From Streptomyces vilmorinianum (lineage in GTDB: Bacteria; Actinomycetota; Actinomycetes; Streptomycetales; Streptomycetaceae): DNA of 64,000 nt. The notes beneath the pieces are model-generated. The model saw only the letters and a list, made by a program, of their open reading frames with translations. It ran no database searches and had not been told where the DNA came from. Of the stretch, positions 19,131 through 27,867 are shown one piece after another; the first letter of the stretch is position 1; every line of letters starts with the position of its first letter. A program made the position numbers and the translations under genes. The stretch covers positions 2,932,001-2,996,000 of the forward strand of contig NZ_CP040244.1 of NCBI RefSeq assembly GCF_005517195.1, written 5' to 3'.

Positions 19131-19997
19131 TCAGCCAGTGCGCAGCTTCTCGATCACCGGCCCGAACGCCTCCATGGAGTCGTCCAGGACCGTCAGATAC
19201 GAGAATCCGTACCGCGCACGCTGCTCGCGCAGCCGGCCGGCGATCTCCCGCACGCTGCCGACCGCGAGCAGCGGCAGCTCCATGACCTGCTCATGGCTCA
19301 GATGCGAGACGTACGGCAGGAAGTCCGCCACCGCCGCCTCGCGGTCGTCGGTCACGACGACCCGCTGGAGCAGCAGGTTCAGTTCGGCGGGCGCCGCGCG
19401 CCCCGCCTCCTTCTCGAAACGGCGGTACGTGGCCACCCGCTCGTCCATCTCCTCGGGGGAGAGGACCTCCACCCGGCCGCCCTCGGTGCGCCCTCCGGCG
19501 AACGCCATGACATCGGCGTGCCGTGCGGCGAGCCGCAGCACGCGGTCGCCGTTGCCGCCGACCAGCAGCGGCGGGCGAGGCGCCTTCGCCTCATGGAGGA
19601 TCCGGTACACCTCCTCGACCGTACGGGTCAGATGGCCGACCCGGGCGCCCGGCGGCGGGAAGTCGATCCCCGCCCGCTCGTGCTCCTCGCGCACATAGCC
19701 CGCCCCGAGCCCCAGTTCCAGACGGCCCCCGGTGAGGGCGTCCGTCGTCATGACCTCGCGGGCCAGCAGGGCCGGGTTCCAGAACCCCGCGTTGAGGACG
19801 AAGGTCCCGACGCGCGGCCGGGTGGTGGCCTCGGCCGCGGCCACCAGGGACGGGAACGGCGCCGGCATCCCCAGATGGTCCGGGACCAGGATCAGGTCGA
19901 AGCCCAGCTCCTCTGCACGGCGGCAGCGCCCGCGCCACTCCGCGCGGGACTCCGGCGCCCTGAGCATGTTCACGGCGAAGCGGAACGGTAATGCCAT
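19131..19997 (-). CDS. F420-dependent LLM-class oxidoreductase
   Basis: 288 residues. Luciferase-like TIM barrel: FRFAVNMLRAP, LVPDHLGMPAPFPSL, GGRLELGLGAGYVREEHERAG and LLVGGNGDRVLRLAARHADV are the TIGR03621-type signatures, which use F420 rather than FMN. Substrate unknown; likely a redox enzyme of secondary or detoxification metabolism. Convergent with the Fur-type gene. Confidence 0.88.
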   Translation of the reverse strand: MALPFRFAVNMLRAPESRAEWRGRCRRAEELGFDLILVPDHLGMPAPFPSLVAAAEATTRPRVGTFVLNAGFWNPALLAREVMTTDALTGGRLELGLGAGYVREEHERAGIDFPPPGARVGHLTRTVEEVYRILHEAKAPRPPLLVGGNGDRVLRLAARHADVMAFAGGRTEGGRVEVLSPEEMDERVATYRRFEKEAGRAAPAELNLLLQRVVVTDDREAAVADFLPYVSHLSHEQVMELPLLAVGSVREIAGRLREQRARYGFSYLTVLDDSMEAFGPVIEKLRTG

Positions 19998-20016
19998 GGC
20001 GGCTCCCCTTGTCGGT

Positions 20017-20036
20017 GCTAGCGCGGCGGCGCTAGC
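20017..20036. promoter_or_regulatory. Perfect palindrome upstream of the RHH gene
   Basis: GCTAGCGC-GGCG-GCGCTAGC has 8-bp arms. It ends 8 bp before the GTG start and contains a TAGCGT -10-like hexamer (20033-20038). Ribbon-helix-helix antitoxins autorepress through such sites. The short distance suggests a leaderless transcript. Confidence 0.55.
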
Positions 20037-20044
20037 GTGGTCGT

Positions 20045-20272
20045 GTGGCCAAGACCCAGCTGAACGTACGCGTGGACGAAACTACCGCCGACACCGCGCG
20101 CCGGCGGGCGCAACAGCGCGGAGTGAGCGTCAACCGCTACATCGAGGAGCTCGTCCAGCAGGACGCCGGGGAATCGGGTCGTGCCTTCGTCGAGGCGGCC
20201 GCCGACTTCATGAAGCAGTACGAGGCGGTGTTCGCCGAGGAGTTCGGCACGGAGCGCGACCGTTCCGCATGA
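20045..20272 (+). CDS. Ribbon-helix-helix DNA-binding protein, antitoxin-like
   Basis: 75 residues. AKTQLNVRVDETTADTARR forms the beta ribbon and first helix; RGVSVNRYIEELVQQ is the second helix, a typical Arc/MetJ fold. The C-terminal 35 residues (FVEAAADFMKQYEAVFAEEF) would be the partner-binding tail. The start is GTG. Its stop overlaps the ATG of the next gene by 4 nt (ATGA), the arrangement of toxin-antitoxin operons. A palindrome lies just upstream. Confidence 0.83.
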   Translation: MAKTQLNVRVDETTADTARRRAQQRGVSVNRYIEELVQQDAGESGRAFVEAAADFMKQYEAVFAEEFGTERDRSA

Positions 20273-20640
20273 GTCTCACGGTCGACCTCTCCTGGCTGCT
20301 CATGGTGGCCGAACACCAGACGCCCGGCGACCCCCAGGTCACCGACTGGGGCGCGCTCGTCGCCGCGGTCGGCAGGCACGACGCCGAGATCTTCGGCGTC
20401 CCCGTCTACAGCGACCCGCACGCCCGCGCCGCCTCCCTGCTCCAACTCCTCCTGCACATCCCGGCCTTGGAGCACTCCAACGCGATGTTCGCCTCCGCCG
20501 TCGCCTACGGCTACCTCGTCGCCAGCGGACTCAAGGTCGTCACCTCGCCCGAACAGGTCCGGGACCTGGCCCGCCTGGTCAAGGACGGCGAGGCGGACGT
20601 CCGCGCCATCGCCGACGAACTGCGCCAGTGGAGCCGATGA
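20269..20640 (+). CDS. Doc/Fic-like putative toxin with a degenerate active site
   Basis: 123 residues, close to the length of Doc (126). The region LLHIPALEHSNAMFASAVAY lines up with the Fic helix HxFx(D/N)xNKR, and the following YLVASGLKVVTSPEQVRDL looks like the end of a Doc fold. The Lys-Arg after the Asn is replaced by Ala-Met, and the His is out of register. Similar Streptomyces proteins are annotated as the toxin component of Fic-family systems. Translationally coupled to the RHH gene. Whether it modifies anything is doubtful. Confidence 0.65.
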   Translation: MSLTVDLSWLLMVAEHQTPGDPQVTDWGALVAAVGRHDAEIFGVPVYSDPHARAASLLQLLLHIPALEHSNAMFASAVAYGYLVASGLKVVTSPEQVRDLARLVKDGEADVRAIADELRQWSR

Positions 20641-20644
20641 GCTT

Positions 20645-21310
20645 CTACGTCCGCCGGGCCGTGCCCAACACGCAGTAGGAGGACGGAAGTCGGGGCCCCT
20701 CCTCCGGGACGACGAAGCTGCGGTACGTGATCGACTCGAACCCCGCCGCCTCGATCGACGCCACCGGATCGCGCGCGGTGTGGCAACCGCCGAACAGCAG
20801 CGGCCAGACGGTGCGGTCGAGGGCCCGTTGGGTCCGGGCCATACCGCGCGAGGGCGCCAACCCGTGCTCGAAGAAGCGGAGTTCGCCGCCCGGGCGCAGC
20901 ACCCGGTGCAGCTCGGCGAGCGCCCGCGGGACATCCCGTACCGTGCACAGCACCAGGGAGGCCACCGCCGTGTCGAAGGCCTCGCTCTTCACCGGCAGCG
21001 CCTCCGCCGCGCCCGGCACCACATCCACCGGCACGTCGGCGCGCAGGGCGGCGTCGGCCGCCAACTTCCGCAGATGGCGCTCCGGTTCGATGGCGACGAC
21101 CTCGGAGACGGACCCGGGGTAGTGGGCGAAGTTCAGCCCGTTCCCGGCGCCGATCTCGATGACGCGGCCGGTCACACCGGTCAGCAGCTCCGTGCGCAGG
21201 GCGCCGATCCCGCCCTTCGTATCGGCGGAGACGCTGAACCGCGCGTAGAAACGGGCGAAGAGGGGATGGTGGACGGCGTCCCGGGGGACCCGGGTGGAAC
21301 GCGGTGACAT
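20645..21310 (-). CDS. Class I SAM-dependent methyltransferase
   Basis: 221 residues. Motif I VIEIGAGNGLNFAHYPG, acidic residue in VAIEPERH, motif II EAFDTAVASLVLCTV and LRPGGELRFFEHG are of the UbiE/methyltransferase-11 type. Substrate not predictable. Convergent with the Doc-like gene, 4 bp apart. It lies upstream of, and on the same strand as, the hydrolase region only by chance; no operon partner. Confidence 0.85.
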   Translation of the reverse strand: MSPRSTRVPRDAVHHPLFARFYARFSVSADTKGGIGALRTELLTGVTGRVIEIGAGNGLNFAHYPGSVSEVVAIEPERHLRKLAADAALRADVPVDVVPGAAEALPVKSEAFDTAVASLVLCTVRDVPRALAELHRVLRPGGELRFFEHGLAPSRGMARTQRALDRTVWPLLFGGCHTARDPVASIEAAGFESITYRSFVVPEEGPRLPSSYCVLGTARRT

Positions 21311-21371
21311 CGCGTACCTCCTCCGACGTTCTGAGGCGCGGACGGGGTGATTCTGCCCCGTACCGCACCGT

Positions 21372-21716
21372 TCAGCCCGTCACGAAGCAGAACTCGTTGC
21401 CCTCGGGGTCACGCATCACCTGGAAGGACCCCTGTTCGTCCGTGACGACCCCGCCGACGCGCGCCGCCCCGAGGGGGATCGCCTCGTCGGCCGCCGCGCT
21501 CACCTCGGGCACCTCCAGGTCCAGATGGACCCGGTTCTTCACGGCCTTGCCCTCGGGCACCTGCTGAAAGGCGATCCGGACGAACCCGGGCGGTTCGACG
21601 TACGACCAGTCGGGGCTCCGGTTGACCGGGTCCCCGCCGAGGAGCTCGGCCCAGAACCGCACCAGACCGGCCGGATCGGCGCAGTCGAAGACGATCTCCT
21701 GAACGTGTGCGCGCAT
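21372..21716 (-). CDS. VOC-superfamily (glyoxalase-like) protein
   Basis: 114 residues forming one bleomycin-resistance/glyoxalase module (QEIVFDCADPAGLVRFWAEL, VHLDLEVPEVSA, QVMRDPEGNEFCFV). ATG 21716 is taken as the start. However, the frame stays open upstream through an array of 15-bp repeats that would encode a GDPYA-type pentapeptide repeat, so a longer product cannot be excluded. Likely a small-molecule-binding or isomerase-type enzyme; function unknown. Follows bioD on the same strand. Confidence 0.8.
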   Translation of the reverse strand: MRAHVQEIVFDCADPAGLVRFWAELLGGDPVNRSPDWSYVEPPGFVRIAFQQVPEGKAVKNRVHLDLEVPEVSAAADEAIPLGAARVGGVVTDEQGSFQVMRDPEGNEFCFVTG

Positions 21717-21723
21717 ACGTCCA

Positions 21724-21841
21724 GCGTACGGATCGCCAGCGTACGGATCGCCTGCGTACGGATCGCCTGCGTGCGGATGTCCGGCGTACGGATCTCCGGC
21801 GGACGTATCGCCAGGCGTACGGATGTCCGGCGTACGGATCA
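21724..21841. repeat. 15-bp tandem repeat array
   Basis: Eight copies of a 15-bp unit based on GCGTACGGATCGCCT (several with GTCCG or CTCCG ends) fill the whole gap between the bioD stop and the VOC start. One extra base lies between copies six and seven. On the minus strand five or six copies read in frame with the VOC protein as Gly-Asp-Pro-Tyr-Ala. Confidence 0.9.
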
Positions 21842-22555
21842 GGGCCGGGCGCTCGCGGCGAAACGCTCCGCGTCCCAGACGCCGCCGAGCGCCGGAGCCA
21901 GCCACGCGGCCGCGCCCGCACGGAACTCCGCCGGGTCCAGCGCGCCCACGCCCTCCGGTACGGCTCCCAGCAGCGGCGCTCCGGCCGCCTCCGGCAGATC
22001 GGCCAGATTGCAGCGCGCGGCCAGATCCGGCGCGGCCGGCCAGCTGCCGACCACCACACCGAGCTGCTCGATGCCCCGCGCCGCGAGGGCCTCGGCCGTG
22101 AGCGCGGTCGCGTTCAGCGTGCCGAGCCCGGCCGGTGCCACCACGAGGACCGGCGCGCCGAGCAGGCGGGCCACGTCGGCGAGGGTGCCGCCGTCCTCGT
22201 CGAACCGGACAAGCAGCCCGCCGGCGCCCTCCACCAGGACCAGATCGTGCTCCGCGGCCAGCTTTCCGGCCGCCTCGGCGACCTCCCGCGGCCCCACGGG
22301 CGCCATGCCGGCCCGCCGGGCGGCCGTGGCGGGCGCCAACGGCTCGGGGAAACGCCCCAGTTCGGCCGAAGCTCGAGCCCCGGAGAGCCGTACGACCTCG
22401 TCCGCGTCCCCACGCTCGTCCGGGCGGAGACCGGTCTGCGCGGGCTTGAGCACGGCGACCGACCGCCCCTGGGCCGTGGCGACGGCGGCCACGGCGGCGG
22501 TCACGATCGTCTTGCCGATCTCCGTCCCCGTACCGCTGACGACGATGACGGTCAT
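21839..22555 (-). CDS. bioD: Dethiobiotin synthetase
   Basis: 238 residues. The P-loop VSGTGTEIGKTIVTAAVA, the Lys in AVLKPAQTG and LVEGAGGLLVRFDED are the BioD signatures. It makes dethiobiotin from DAPA, CO2 and ATP. Third gene of the minus-strand set bioB-bioA-bioD, but separated from bioA by 367 bp that contain a 28-bp repeat array. It may be co-transcribed across that array or have its own promoter in it. Confidence 0.95.
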   Translation of the reverse strand: MTVIVVSGTGTEIGKTIVTAAVAAVATAQGRSVAVLKPAQTGLRPDERGDADEVVRLSGARASAELGRFPEPLAPATAARRAGMAPVGPREVAEAAGKLAAEHDLVLVEGAGGLLVRFDEDGGTLADVARLLGAPVLVVAPAGLGTLNATALTAEALAARGIEQLGVVVGSWPAAPDLAARCNLADLPEAAGAPLLGAVPEGVGALDPAEFRAGAAAWLAPALGGVWDAERFAASARP

Positions 22556-22756
22556 GGTGTGCCGAGTCCTCTCTGCGTGCCCACGTCGACGCGGGCGAGT
22601 CTGTCCACCGGGGCCGGGGGACCGTACGGCCTCTGGCCGTGGCCGGCCGTCGGCATTGCGTCAGACCCCCGGGCCCGGCGGCCCGGTTCCGGGCGCTGCC
22701 GTCCGGCCTCCGGCCTCCGGCCCATCGGTCCGGGTCGGAGCCCCGGCGATGATCCG

Positions 22757-22895
22757 GCCCTCGCGGTCCGGCCACGGGCTCCGGCCCTCGCGGTCCGGCC
22801 ACCTGCCTCCGGCCCTCGCGGTCCGGCCACCTGCCTCCGGCCCCTGCGGTCCGGTCACCTGCCTCCGGCCGCTGCGGTCCGGTCACCTGCCTCCG
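22757..22895. repeat. 28-bp tandem repeat array between bioA and bioD
   Basis: Five head-to-tail copies: 22757-22783 (27 bp), 22784-22811, 22812-22839, 22840-22867 and 22868-22895. Copies two and three are identical; the others differ by a few bases. The period is not a multiple of three, so it is not a coding repeat. It sits in the 367-bp bioA-bioD gap, which otherwise holds only G/C-rich sequence and no gene I can support. Confidence 0.9.
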
Positions 22896-22922
22896 GCCCG
22901 CTGTGGGGTGCCGGCCTCCCGG

Positions 22923-24203
22923 TCAGCCCGCCGCCGCGGCCGCGCGTACCGCGGCGCAGATGCGGGCCAGATCCTCGTCGCCGGTCACGTACGGCGGCAT
23001 GGTGTAGATCAGGTCGCGGAACGGGCGCAGCCACACGCCCGCCCGGACCGCGGCCTCCGTCGCCGCGGCCATGTCGACCTCGTGGTCGAGCTGGACCACC
23101 CCGATGGCGCCGAGCACGCGCACGTCCAGGACGCCCTCCACCGAGGCGACCGAGGCGAGCCCCTCGCGCAGCCCCGCCTCGATCCGCTTGACCTCCACCG
23201 CCCAGTCCTGGGACAGCAGCAGATCGATCGAGGCGCACGCCACCGCCGAGGCCAGCGGATTGCCCATGAAGGTCGGACCGTGGGCGAGCACCGGTACCTC
23301 GCCGCGCGAGATCCCCTCGGCCACCCGCGTCGTACAGAGCGTCGCCGCCATCGAAAGATAGCCGCCGGTCAGCGCCTTGCCCACGCACATCACATCGGGC
23401 GAGACGCCCGCGAGCCCGGCCGCGAACAGCGCGCCCGTACGGCCGAACCCCGTCGCGATCTCGTCGAAGATCAGCAGCACGCCGTGCTCGTCGCACGCCT
23501 CGCGCAGCACGCGCAGATACTCGGGCGAGTGGAACCGCATCCCGCCCGCGCCCTGCACCACCGGCTCCACGATCACCGCGGCCAGCTCGTCCGCGTGCCG
23601 CCCGATCTCCTCGCGCAGCAGCTCGGCGTACGACTCCTCGTACGAGACCGGCGGCGCGCCCACGAAGATCTGGCGCTGCAGCACGCCCGACCACAGCTCG
23701 TGCATCCCGCCCTGGGGGTCGCACACGGACATCGGCTGCCAGGTGTCGCCGTGGTAGCCGCCGCGCCAGGTGAGCAGCCGCTGCTTCTCGGGCCGGCCCA
23801 CCGAGCGCCAGAACTGCAGGCACATCTTGGCCGCGACCTCGACCGCGACCGAGCCGGAGTCACTGAGGAAGACGTGCTGGAGCGGTTCGGGCGTGATCTC
23901 GACGAGGCGGGCGGCGAGCCGGACGGCCGGCTCGTGGGTCAGCCCGCCGAACATGACGTGGCTCATCCGGTCCAGCTGCCCGCGGGCGGCCTCGTTGAGC
24001 ACCGGGTGGTTGTAGCCGTGGATCGCGGACCACCACGAGGACATGCCGTCGATCAACTCGGCCTGACCGTGGACGGGTTCGGCGAGCCTGAGCCGTACCC
24101 CGGACGCGGACGCGACGACGAGGGGGTCCGTACGCCCCGGCATGGGGCCGTACGGATGCCAGACGTGCGCCCGGTCCAGGGCCAGCAGGTCGCTGTTACG
24201 CAT
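22923..24203 (-). CDS. bioA: Adenosylmethionine-8-amino-7-oxononanoate aminotransferase
   Basis: 426 residues, class III aminotransferase. [16 protein letters not shown] is the BioA-specific signature, [13 protein letters not shown] carries the PLP-binding Asp, and the PLP Lys is in [12 protein letters not shown]. It converts KAPA to DAPA in biotin synthesis. Its ATG (24203) overlaps the bioB stop by 8 nt, so bioB and bioA are translationally coupled. Confidence 0.96.
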   Translation of the reverse strand: MRNSDLLALDRAHVWHPYGPMPGRTDPLVVASASGVRLRLAEPVHGQAELIDGMSSWWSAIHGYNHPVLNEAARGQLDRMSHVMFGGLTHEPAVRLAARLVEITPEPLQHVFLSDSGSVAVEVAAKMCLQFWRSVGRPEKQRLLTWRGGYHGDTWQPMSVCDPQGGMHELWSGVLQRQIFVGAPPVSYEESYAELLREEIGRHADELAAVIVEPVVQGAGGMRFHSPEYLRVLREACDEHGVLLIFDEIATGFGRTGALFAAGLAGVSPDVMCVGKALTGGYLSMAATLCTTRVAEGISRGEVPVLAHGPTFMGNPLASAVACASIDLLLSQDWAVEVKRIEAGLREGLASVASVEGVLDVRVLGAIGVVQLDHEVDMAAATEAAVRAGVWLRPFRDLIYTMPPYVTGDEDLARICAAVRAAAAAG

Positions 24204-25488
24204 TCGGCGCGAGGTCCGTGCCGGCGCCGCGGCGGCGTACGGCCACCAGGTCGGTGCGCGCGTTCGGCACCTCGGCGGCCGGGGCCTCGGCGGTCGGGGC
24301 CTCGGGGGCCTGCGCCGCCGGGGCCGTACCGCCGCACGGACCGCAGCCGCCGCCCGCCTCCGCGTGCGAGCCACAGCCGGTCCCCGCCCCGGCCTCGGCG
24401 GTGTGCGAGCCGCAGCCGGCCCCCGTCCCGCCCTCGGAGGCGTGCGAGCCGCAGCCACCGCCCGCCGCCGCGGCGAGCGCGTCCGCCCGGTGCTCGGGCA
24501 GCGTCGTCGTACCCGTGCCCTCCACCTCGAAGCCGGCGTCCGCGATCATGTCCAGGTCGGCCTTGCCGGCCTGGCCCTCACTGGTCAGGTAGTCGCCCAG
24601 GAAGATCGAGTTCGCGATGTTCAGCGCCAGCGGCTGCATCGAGCGCAGGTGCACCTCACGGCCGCCCGCGATGCGGACCTCGACGTCCGGACAGACGAAC
24701 CGGACCATGGCCAGGATCCGCAGGCAGCGCTGCGGGGTGAGGTTCCACTCCTTCGCGAGCGGAGTGCCCTCGAAGGGGATGAGGAAGTTGACCGGCACCG
24801 AGTCGGAGTCCAGCTCCCGCAGCGCGAACACGACGTCGACCAGGTCCTCGTCGCTCTCGCCCATGCCCGCGATCAGGCCCGAGCACGCCGACAGACCGGC
24901 GGCGTGCGCCTTTTGTACCGTGTCCACCCGGTCCGCGTAGGTGTGGGTGGTGGTGATCTCCCCGTACGTCCCCTCGGACGTGTTCAGGTTGTGGTTGTAG
25001 GCGTCGGCGCCCGCCTCGCGCAGCCGCTCGGCCTGGCCGTCCGAGAGCAGACCGAGGCACGCGCACACCTCGACGCCCTCGTTCTGCTCCTTGATCGCCT
25101 CGATGGTCTTGCCGACCCGCTCCACGTCCCGGTCCGTCGGGCCGCGGCCGCTCGCCACCAGGCAGACCCGCTTCGCGCCGCCCGCCACACCGGCGGCGGC
25201 CGCCTGCGACGCCTCGTCCGGCTTCAGCCAGGTGTACTTCAGGATCCCGGCCGTGGAGCCGAGCCGCTGCGAACAGTACGAGCAGTCCTCGGGGCAGAGC
25301 CCGGACTTCAGATTCACCAGATAATTGAGCTTCACCCGCCGTCCGAACCACTGGCGGCGCACCTTGCCGGCCGCGGCCACCACATCGAGCAGTTCGTCGT
25401 CGGAGGTCGCCAGCACGGCGAGCGCTTCTTCGCGGCTCGGCAGCTCGCGCCGCAGCCCCTTGTCCACCAGCGTGTTCAGCAGGTCCAT
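24196..25488 (-). CDS. bioB: Biotin synthase with a Cys/His-rich C-terminal tail
   Basis: 430 residues; a radical-SAM enzyme inserting sulfur into dethiobiotin. The 4Fe-4S motif CPEDCSYC (Cys 65, 69, 72) and the 2Fe-2S-supporting residues ([27 protein letters not shown]) are normal. After about residue 340 it has an extra tail of 85-90 residues with three GCGSH motifs and a GCGPCGG, then an Ala/Pro-rich stretch; E. coli BioB ends before this. The tail could hold a metal or sacrificial sulfur. The ribosome site before ATG 25488 is weak. Confidence 0.95.
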   Translation of the reverse strand: MDLLNTLVDKGLRRELPSREEALAVLATSDDELLDVVAAAGKVRRQWFGRRVKLNYLVNLKSGLCPEDCSYCSQRLGSTAGILKYTWLKPDEASQAAAAGVAGGAKRVCLVASGRGPTDRDVERVGKTIEAIKEQNEGVEVCACLGLLSDGQAERLREAGADAYNHNLNTSEGTYGEITTTHTYADRVDTVQKAHAAGLSACSGLIAGMGESDEDLVDVVFALRELDSDSVPVNFLIPFEGTPLAKEWNLTPQRCLRILAMVRFVCPDVEVRIAGGREVHLRSMQPLALNIANSIFLGDYLTSEGQAGKADLDMIADAGFEVEGTGTTTLPEHRADALAAAAGGGCGSHASEGGTGAGCGSHTAEAGAGTGCGSHAEAGGGCGPCGGTAPAAQAPEAPTAEAPAAEVPNARTDLVAVRRRGAGTDLAPNA

Positions 25489-25538
25489 AAGGGCTGATCC
25501 TGGCCTACGGCACGCCCCGCGGCCAAGGAGGAACTGAA

Positions 25539-25554
25539 CAAACGAGCCCGTTTG
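25539..25554. promoter_or_regulatory. Inverted repeat between divergent bioB and bioF
   Basis: CAAACG-AGCC-CGTTTG lies in the 144-bp gap between the divergent biotin transcription units, 50 bp from bioB. It is a candidate operator for a biotin regulator (BioQ-like TetR or BirA-type); no exact known consensus was recognised. Confidence 0.4.
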
Positions 25555-25632
25555 AGGTGTGTGCATGGCCACACCCTGACCTCGGCCACGGACGGTTAGG
25601 GTCTGTGCGCTGCCTACAAAAGGATCTGCCCC

Positions 25633-26805
25633 ATGAACCGGGACGCGTTCGACTGGACCGACGCCGAGGCACGCCGCCGTACGGAGGCCGGGCTCGTCCG
25701 TACGCTCAGGCCCCGCGCCGCCGAGTCGGAGCTGCTCGACCTGGCGAGCAACGACTACCTCGGCCTCACGCGCCGGCCGGAGATCACCGAGGCGGCCGCC
25801 GATGCCGCACGCCGCTGGGGCGCGGGTGCCACCGGATCGCGCCTCGTCACCGGCACCACTCGGCTGCACGCCCGCCTGGAGCGCGAGCTCGCCGCGTTCT
25901 GCGGCTTCGAGGCGGCCCTCGTCTTCTCCTCCGGCTACACCGCCAACCTCGCCGCCCTCACCGCGCTGAGCAGCCGCGACTCGCTGATCGTCTCGGACGC
26001 AGGCAACCACGCGTCGATCGTGGACGGCTGCCGGCTCTCGCGCGCCGAGACGGCCGTGGTCCCGCACGCCGATCCCGAGGCGGTACGCAAGACCCTGCGG
26101 GCCCACGAGGGCCGCCGCGCCCTCGTCGTCAGCGACTCCGTCTTCTCGGTGGACGGCGACCGGGCCCCACTGCCCGAGCTGGCCGAGGCCTGCCGGGCCC
26201 ATGGCGCCGCGCTCGTCGTGGACGACGCCCACGGTCTTGGCGTGCTCGGCGACGGCGGCCGGGGCGCCCTGCACGCGGCCGGCCTCGCGGGCGACGGGGA
26301 CGTGGTCGCCACCCTCACCCTCTCCAAGTCGCTGGGCAGCCAGGGCGGAGCCGTCCTCGGCCCCGCCCGGGTGATCGAGCACTTGGTCAACGCGGCCCGC
26401 ACGTTCATCTTCGACACCGGACTCGCCCCGGCCGCCACGGGCGCCGCCCTCGCGAGCCTGCGGCTCCTCCACGGCGAGCCCGCTCTCGCGGAGCGCGCGC
26501 AGACCGTCGCCACGATGCTGCACCGGATGCTCACCGAGGCCGGCCTGACCGCCGTACGACCGGACGCGGCCGTCGTCTCGGTGCGCGCCCCCTCACCCGA
26601 GGCGGCGCTGCGGTGGGCGGCGGACTGCCGCGAACAGGGGCTCGCCGTCGGCTGCTTCCGGCCCCCGTCGGTCCCGGACGGCATTTCGCGACTGCGCCTG
26701 ACGGCCCGCGCGGATCTGACGGACGCACAGATCGAGCGGGCGGTGGCCACGATCGTACGGACCGCGCCGGCTCCCGATCCCGGTCCGGGCGACTCCGCAC
26801 CGTAA
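25633..26805 (+). CDS. bioF: 8-amino-7-oxononanoate synthase
   Basis: 390 residues, alpha-oxoamine synthase family. [41 protein letters not shown] and the PLP Lys in [11 protein letters not shown] are all present. It condenses pimeloyl-thioester with alanine, the first committed biotin step. Divergent from bioB-bioA-bioD. The ribosome site AAAAGGA precedes ATG by 8 nt. No bioC/bioH is near, so pimelate supply is elsewhere. Confidence 0.95.
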   Translation: MNRDAFDWTDAEARRRTEAGLVRTLRPRAAESELLDLASNDYLGLTRRPEITEAAADAARRWGAGATGSRLVTGTTRLHARLERELAAFCGFEAALVFSSGYTANLAALTALSSRDSLIVSDAGNHASIVDGCRLSRAETAVVPHADPEAVRKTLRAHEGRRALVVSDSVFSVDGDRAPLPELAEACRAHGAALVVDDAHGLGVLGDGGRGALHAAGLAGDGDVVATLTLSKSLGSQGGAVLGPARVIEHLVNAARTFIFDTGLAPAATGAALASLRLLHGEPALAERAQTVATMLHRMLTEAGLTAVRPDAAVVSVRAPSPEAALRWAADCREQGLAVGCFRPPSVPDGISRLRLTARADLTDAQIERAVATIVRTAPAPDPGPGDSAP

Positions 26806-26972
26806 GTCCGCTGACGGCGGCCCAAATACGCTTTCTCGTCGCAGAGTTCACCGCTTCGAGCGACAAATATGCACATATCTTGGTGGATCGCCACCCAGGG
26901 CGGCACGATCGGTGGCAGTCTGACGCAGTGCAGACCGGGGCCGGGCCCCGGTGGGAAAGGGACAGCGTCGCC

Positions 26973-27401
26973 ATGGCAGACCACCAGGAAGCAACCGTCA
27001 CTCTGCCGAGCGATCCCGCCTCGGTGTCCGCCGCCCGGAGGTATGTCGCCGACGTCCTCACCGGCTGGGGTCTCGCGGGCGGCAGCGACACCGCCGACGC
27101 GGTCCGACTGATCGTGTCGGAACTCGCCACCAACGCCGTCCAGCACACCCTCGGACAGTCGCCCACCTTCACCGTCGACGTCCGTCTGGAGCGCGAGGAG
27201 CAGCTGCACATCGGTGTCACCGACAGCCATCCACGCTGGCCGAAGCGACTGCCGGCGGCGGTGCAGCAGGACAACGGCCGGGGGATGGTCATCATCCGCT
27301 TCCTGACCGCCGAGGCGGGGGGACGGCTCTCGGTCACCCCGACCGACGAGGGAGGCAAGACGGTCTGGATCAACCTGCCCTGGACGGCGTCCCCCAACTA
27401 G
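26973..27401 (+). CDS. RsbW/SpoIIAB-like ATP-binding protein
   Basis: 142 residues, a stand-alone HATPase_c domain: N-box ELATNAVQHTL, G1 box GVTDSHPRWP, G2 box NGRGMVII and the C-terminal WINLPW. Such proteins in Streptomyces are anti-sigma-factor or anti-anti-sigma kinases; many are orphans, as here. The start is ATG 26973 (MADHQEATVTLPSD); the frame is open upstream but lacks a better ribosome site. The partner sigma factor is not adjacent. Confidence 0.85.
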   Translation: MADHQEATVTLPSDPASVSAARRYVADVLTGWGLAGGSDTADAVRLIVSELATNAVQHTLGQSPTFTVDVRLEREEQLHIGVTDSHPRWPKRLPAAVQQDNGRGMVIIRFLTAEAGGRLSVTPTDEGGKTVWINLPWTASPN

Positions 27402-27450
27402 GACTTGTCCGGGCGATCATGGGTGTGGGCAGTCAGGGGATGATTCCCGG

Positions 27451-27627
27451 GTGAGCAGCATCGCCACATTCTTCGTGGCGCCGGACGACACGTCAGCGGC
27501 TCTGACCCGCCACACCGGACCAGGGCGGGCACTCGAGTCGCTCTCCTTCGGCAACGTCGATCCCGAGGAGGCGGTGGTCGAGTGGGAATGCCTTCTTGCC
27601 GGCGGCAGCTTCGAGGCACTCGTAGAA
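27451..27627 (+). pseudogene. 5' fragment of a conserved hypothetical gene
   Basis: GTG 27451 opens a frame reading MSSIATFFVAPDDTSAAL followed by GPGRALESLSFGNVDPEEA and EWECLLAGGSFEALV, which looks like a genuine Streptomyces protein N-terminus. Past about 27627 the frame turns into unrelated sequence and a different frame takes over. I read it as a truncated gene. Function unknown. Confidence 0.45.
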
Positions 27628-27794
27628 TGGCCTTGGCGCCCGTCGGGTTCGCAGTCAACCGACGCTACGCCGTCAAGTACACCGCCCAACTGGAGGCCGC
27701 CGGGTTCACGCCGGTGACCGACCGGACCGGCCGGCTGCGGTACGAGCCGCCGGGCGGGCAGCTTCCCGGGCACGGCAATCCGTTCGCCAGGTGA
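27627..27794 (+). CDS. Short hypothetical ORF, probably a gene fragment
   Basis: 55 residues starting at ATG 27627 (MALAPVGFAVNRRYAVKYTA, then QLEAAGFTPVTDRTGRLRYE). The composition is protein-like, but it starts inside the previous fragment with no ribosome site, so it is more likely the 3' end of another gene joined by deletion. No domain recognised. Confidence 0.3.
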   Translation: MALAPVGFAVNRRYAVKYTAQLEAAGFTPVTDRTGRLRYEPPGGQLPGHGNPFAR

Positions 27795-27867
27795 AGCAGT
27801 TGATGCCCTCATCGGCCTGGTCGGTCGAGGAGGTGCGGCCGTCGCGGGAACCGGGGCTCCGGCGGCC

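Noticed and set aside
21372..22886. Single 504-residue protein covering the VOC gene, repeats and bioD antisense frame
   Set aside because: Only the last 114 residues match a protein family. The rest is the repeat array and an out-of-frame reading of bioD.
22757..22895. 28-bp repeats as a possible CRISPR array
   Set aside because: The copies are directly joined without unique spacers and no cas genes are present; it is a simple tandem array.
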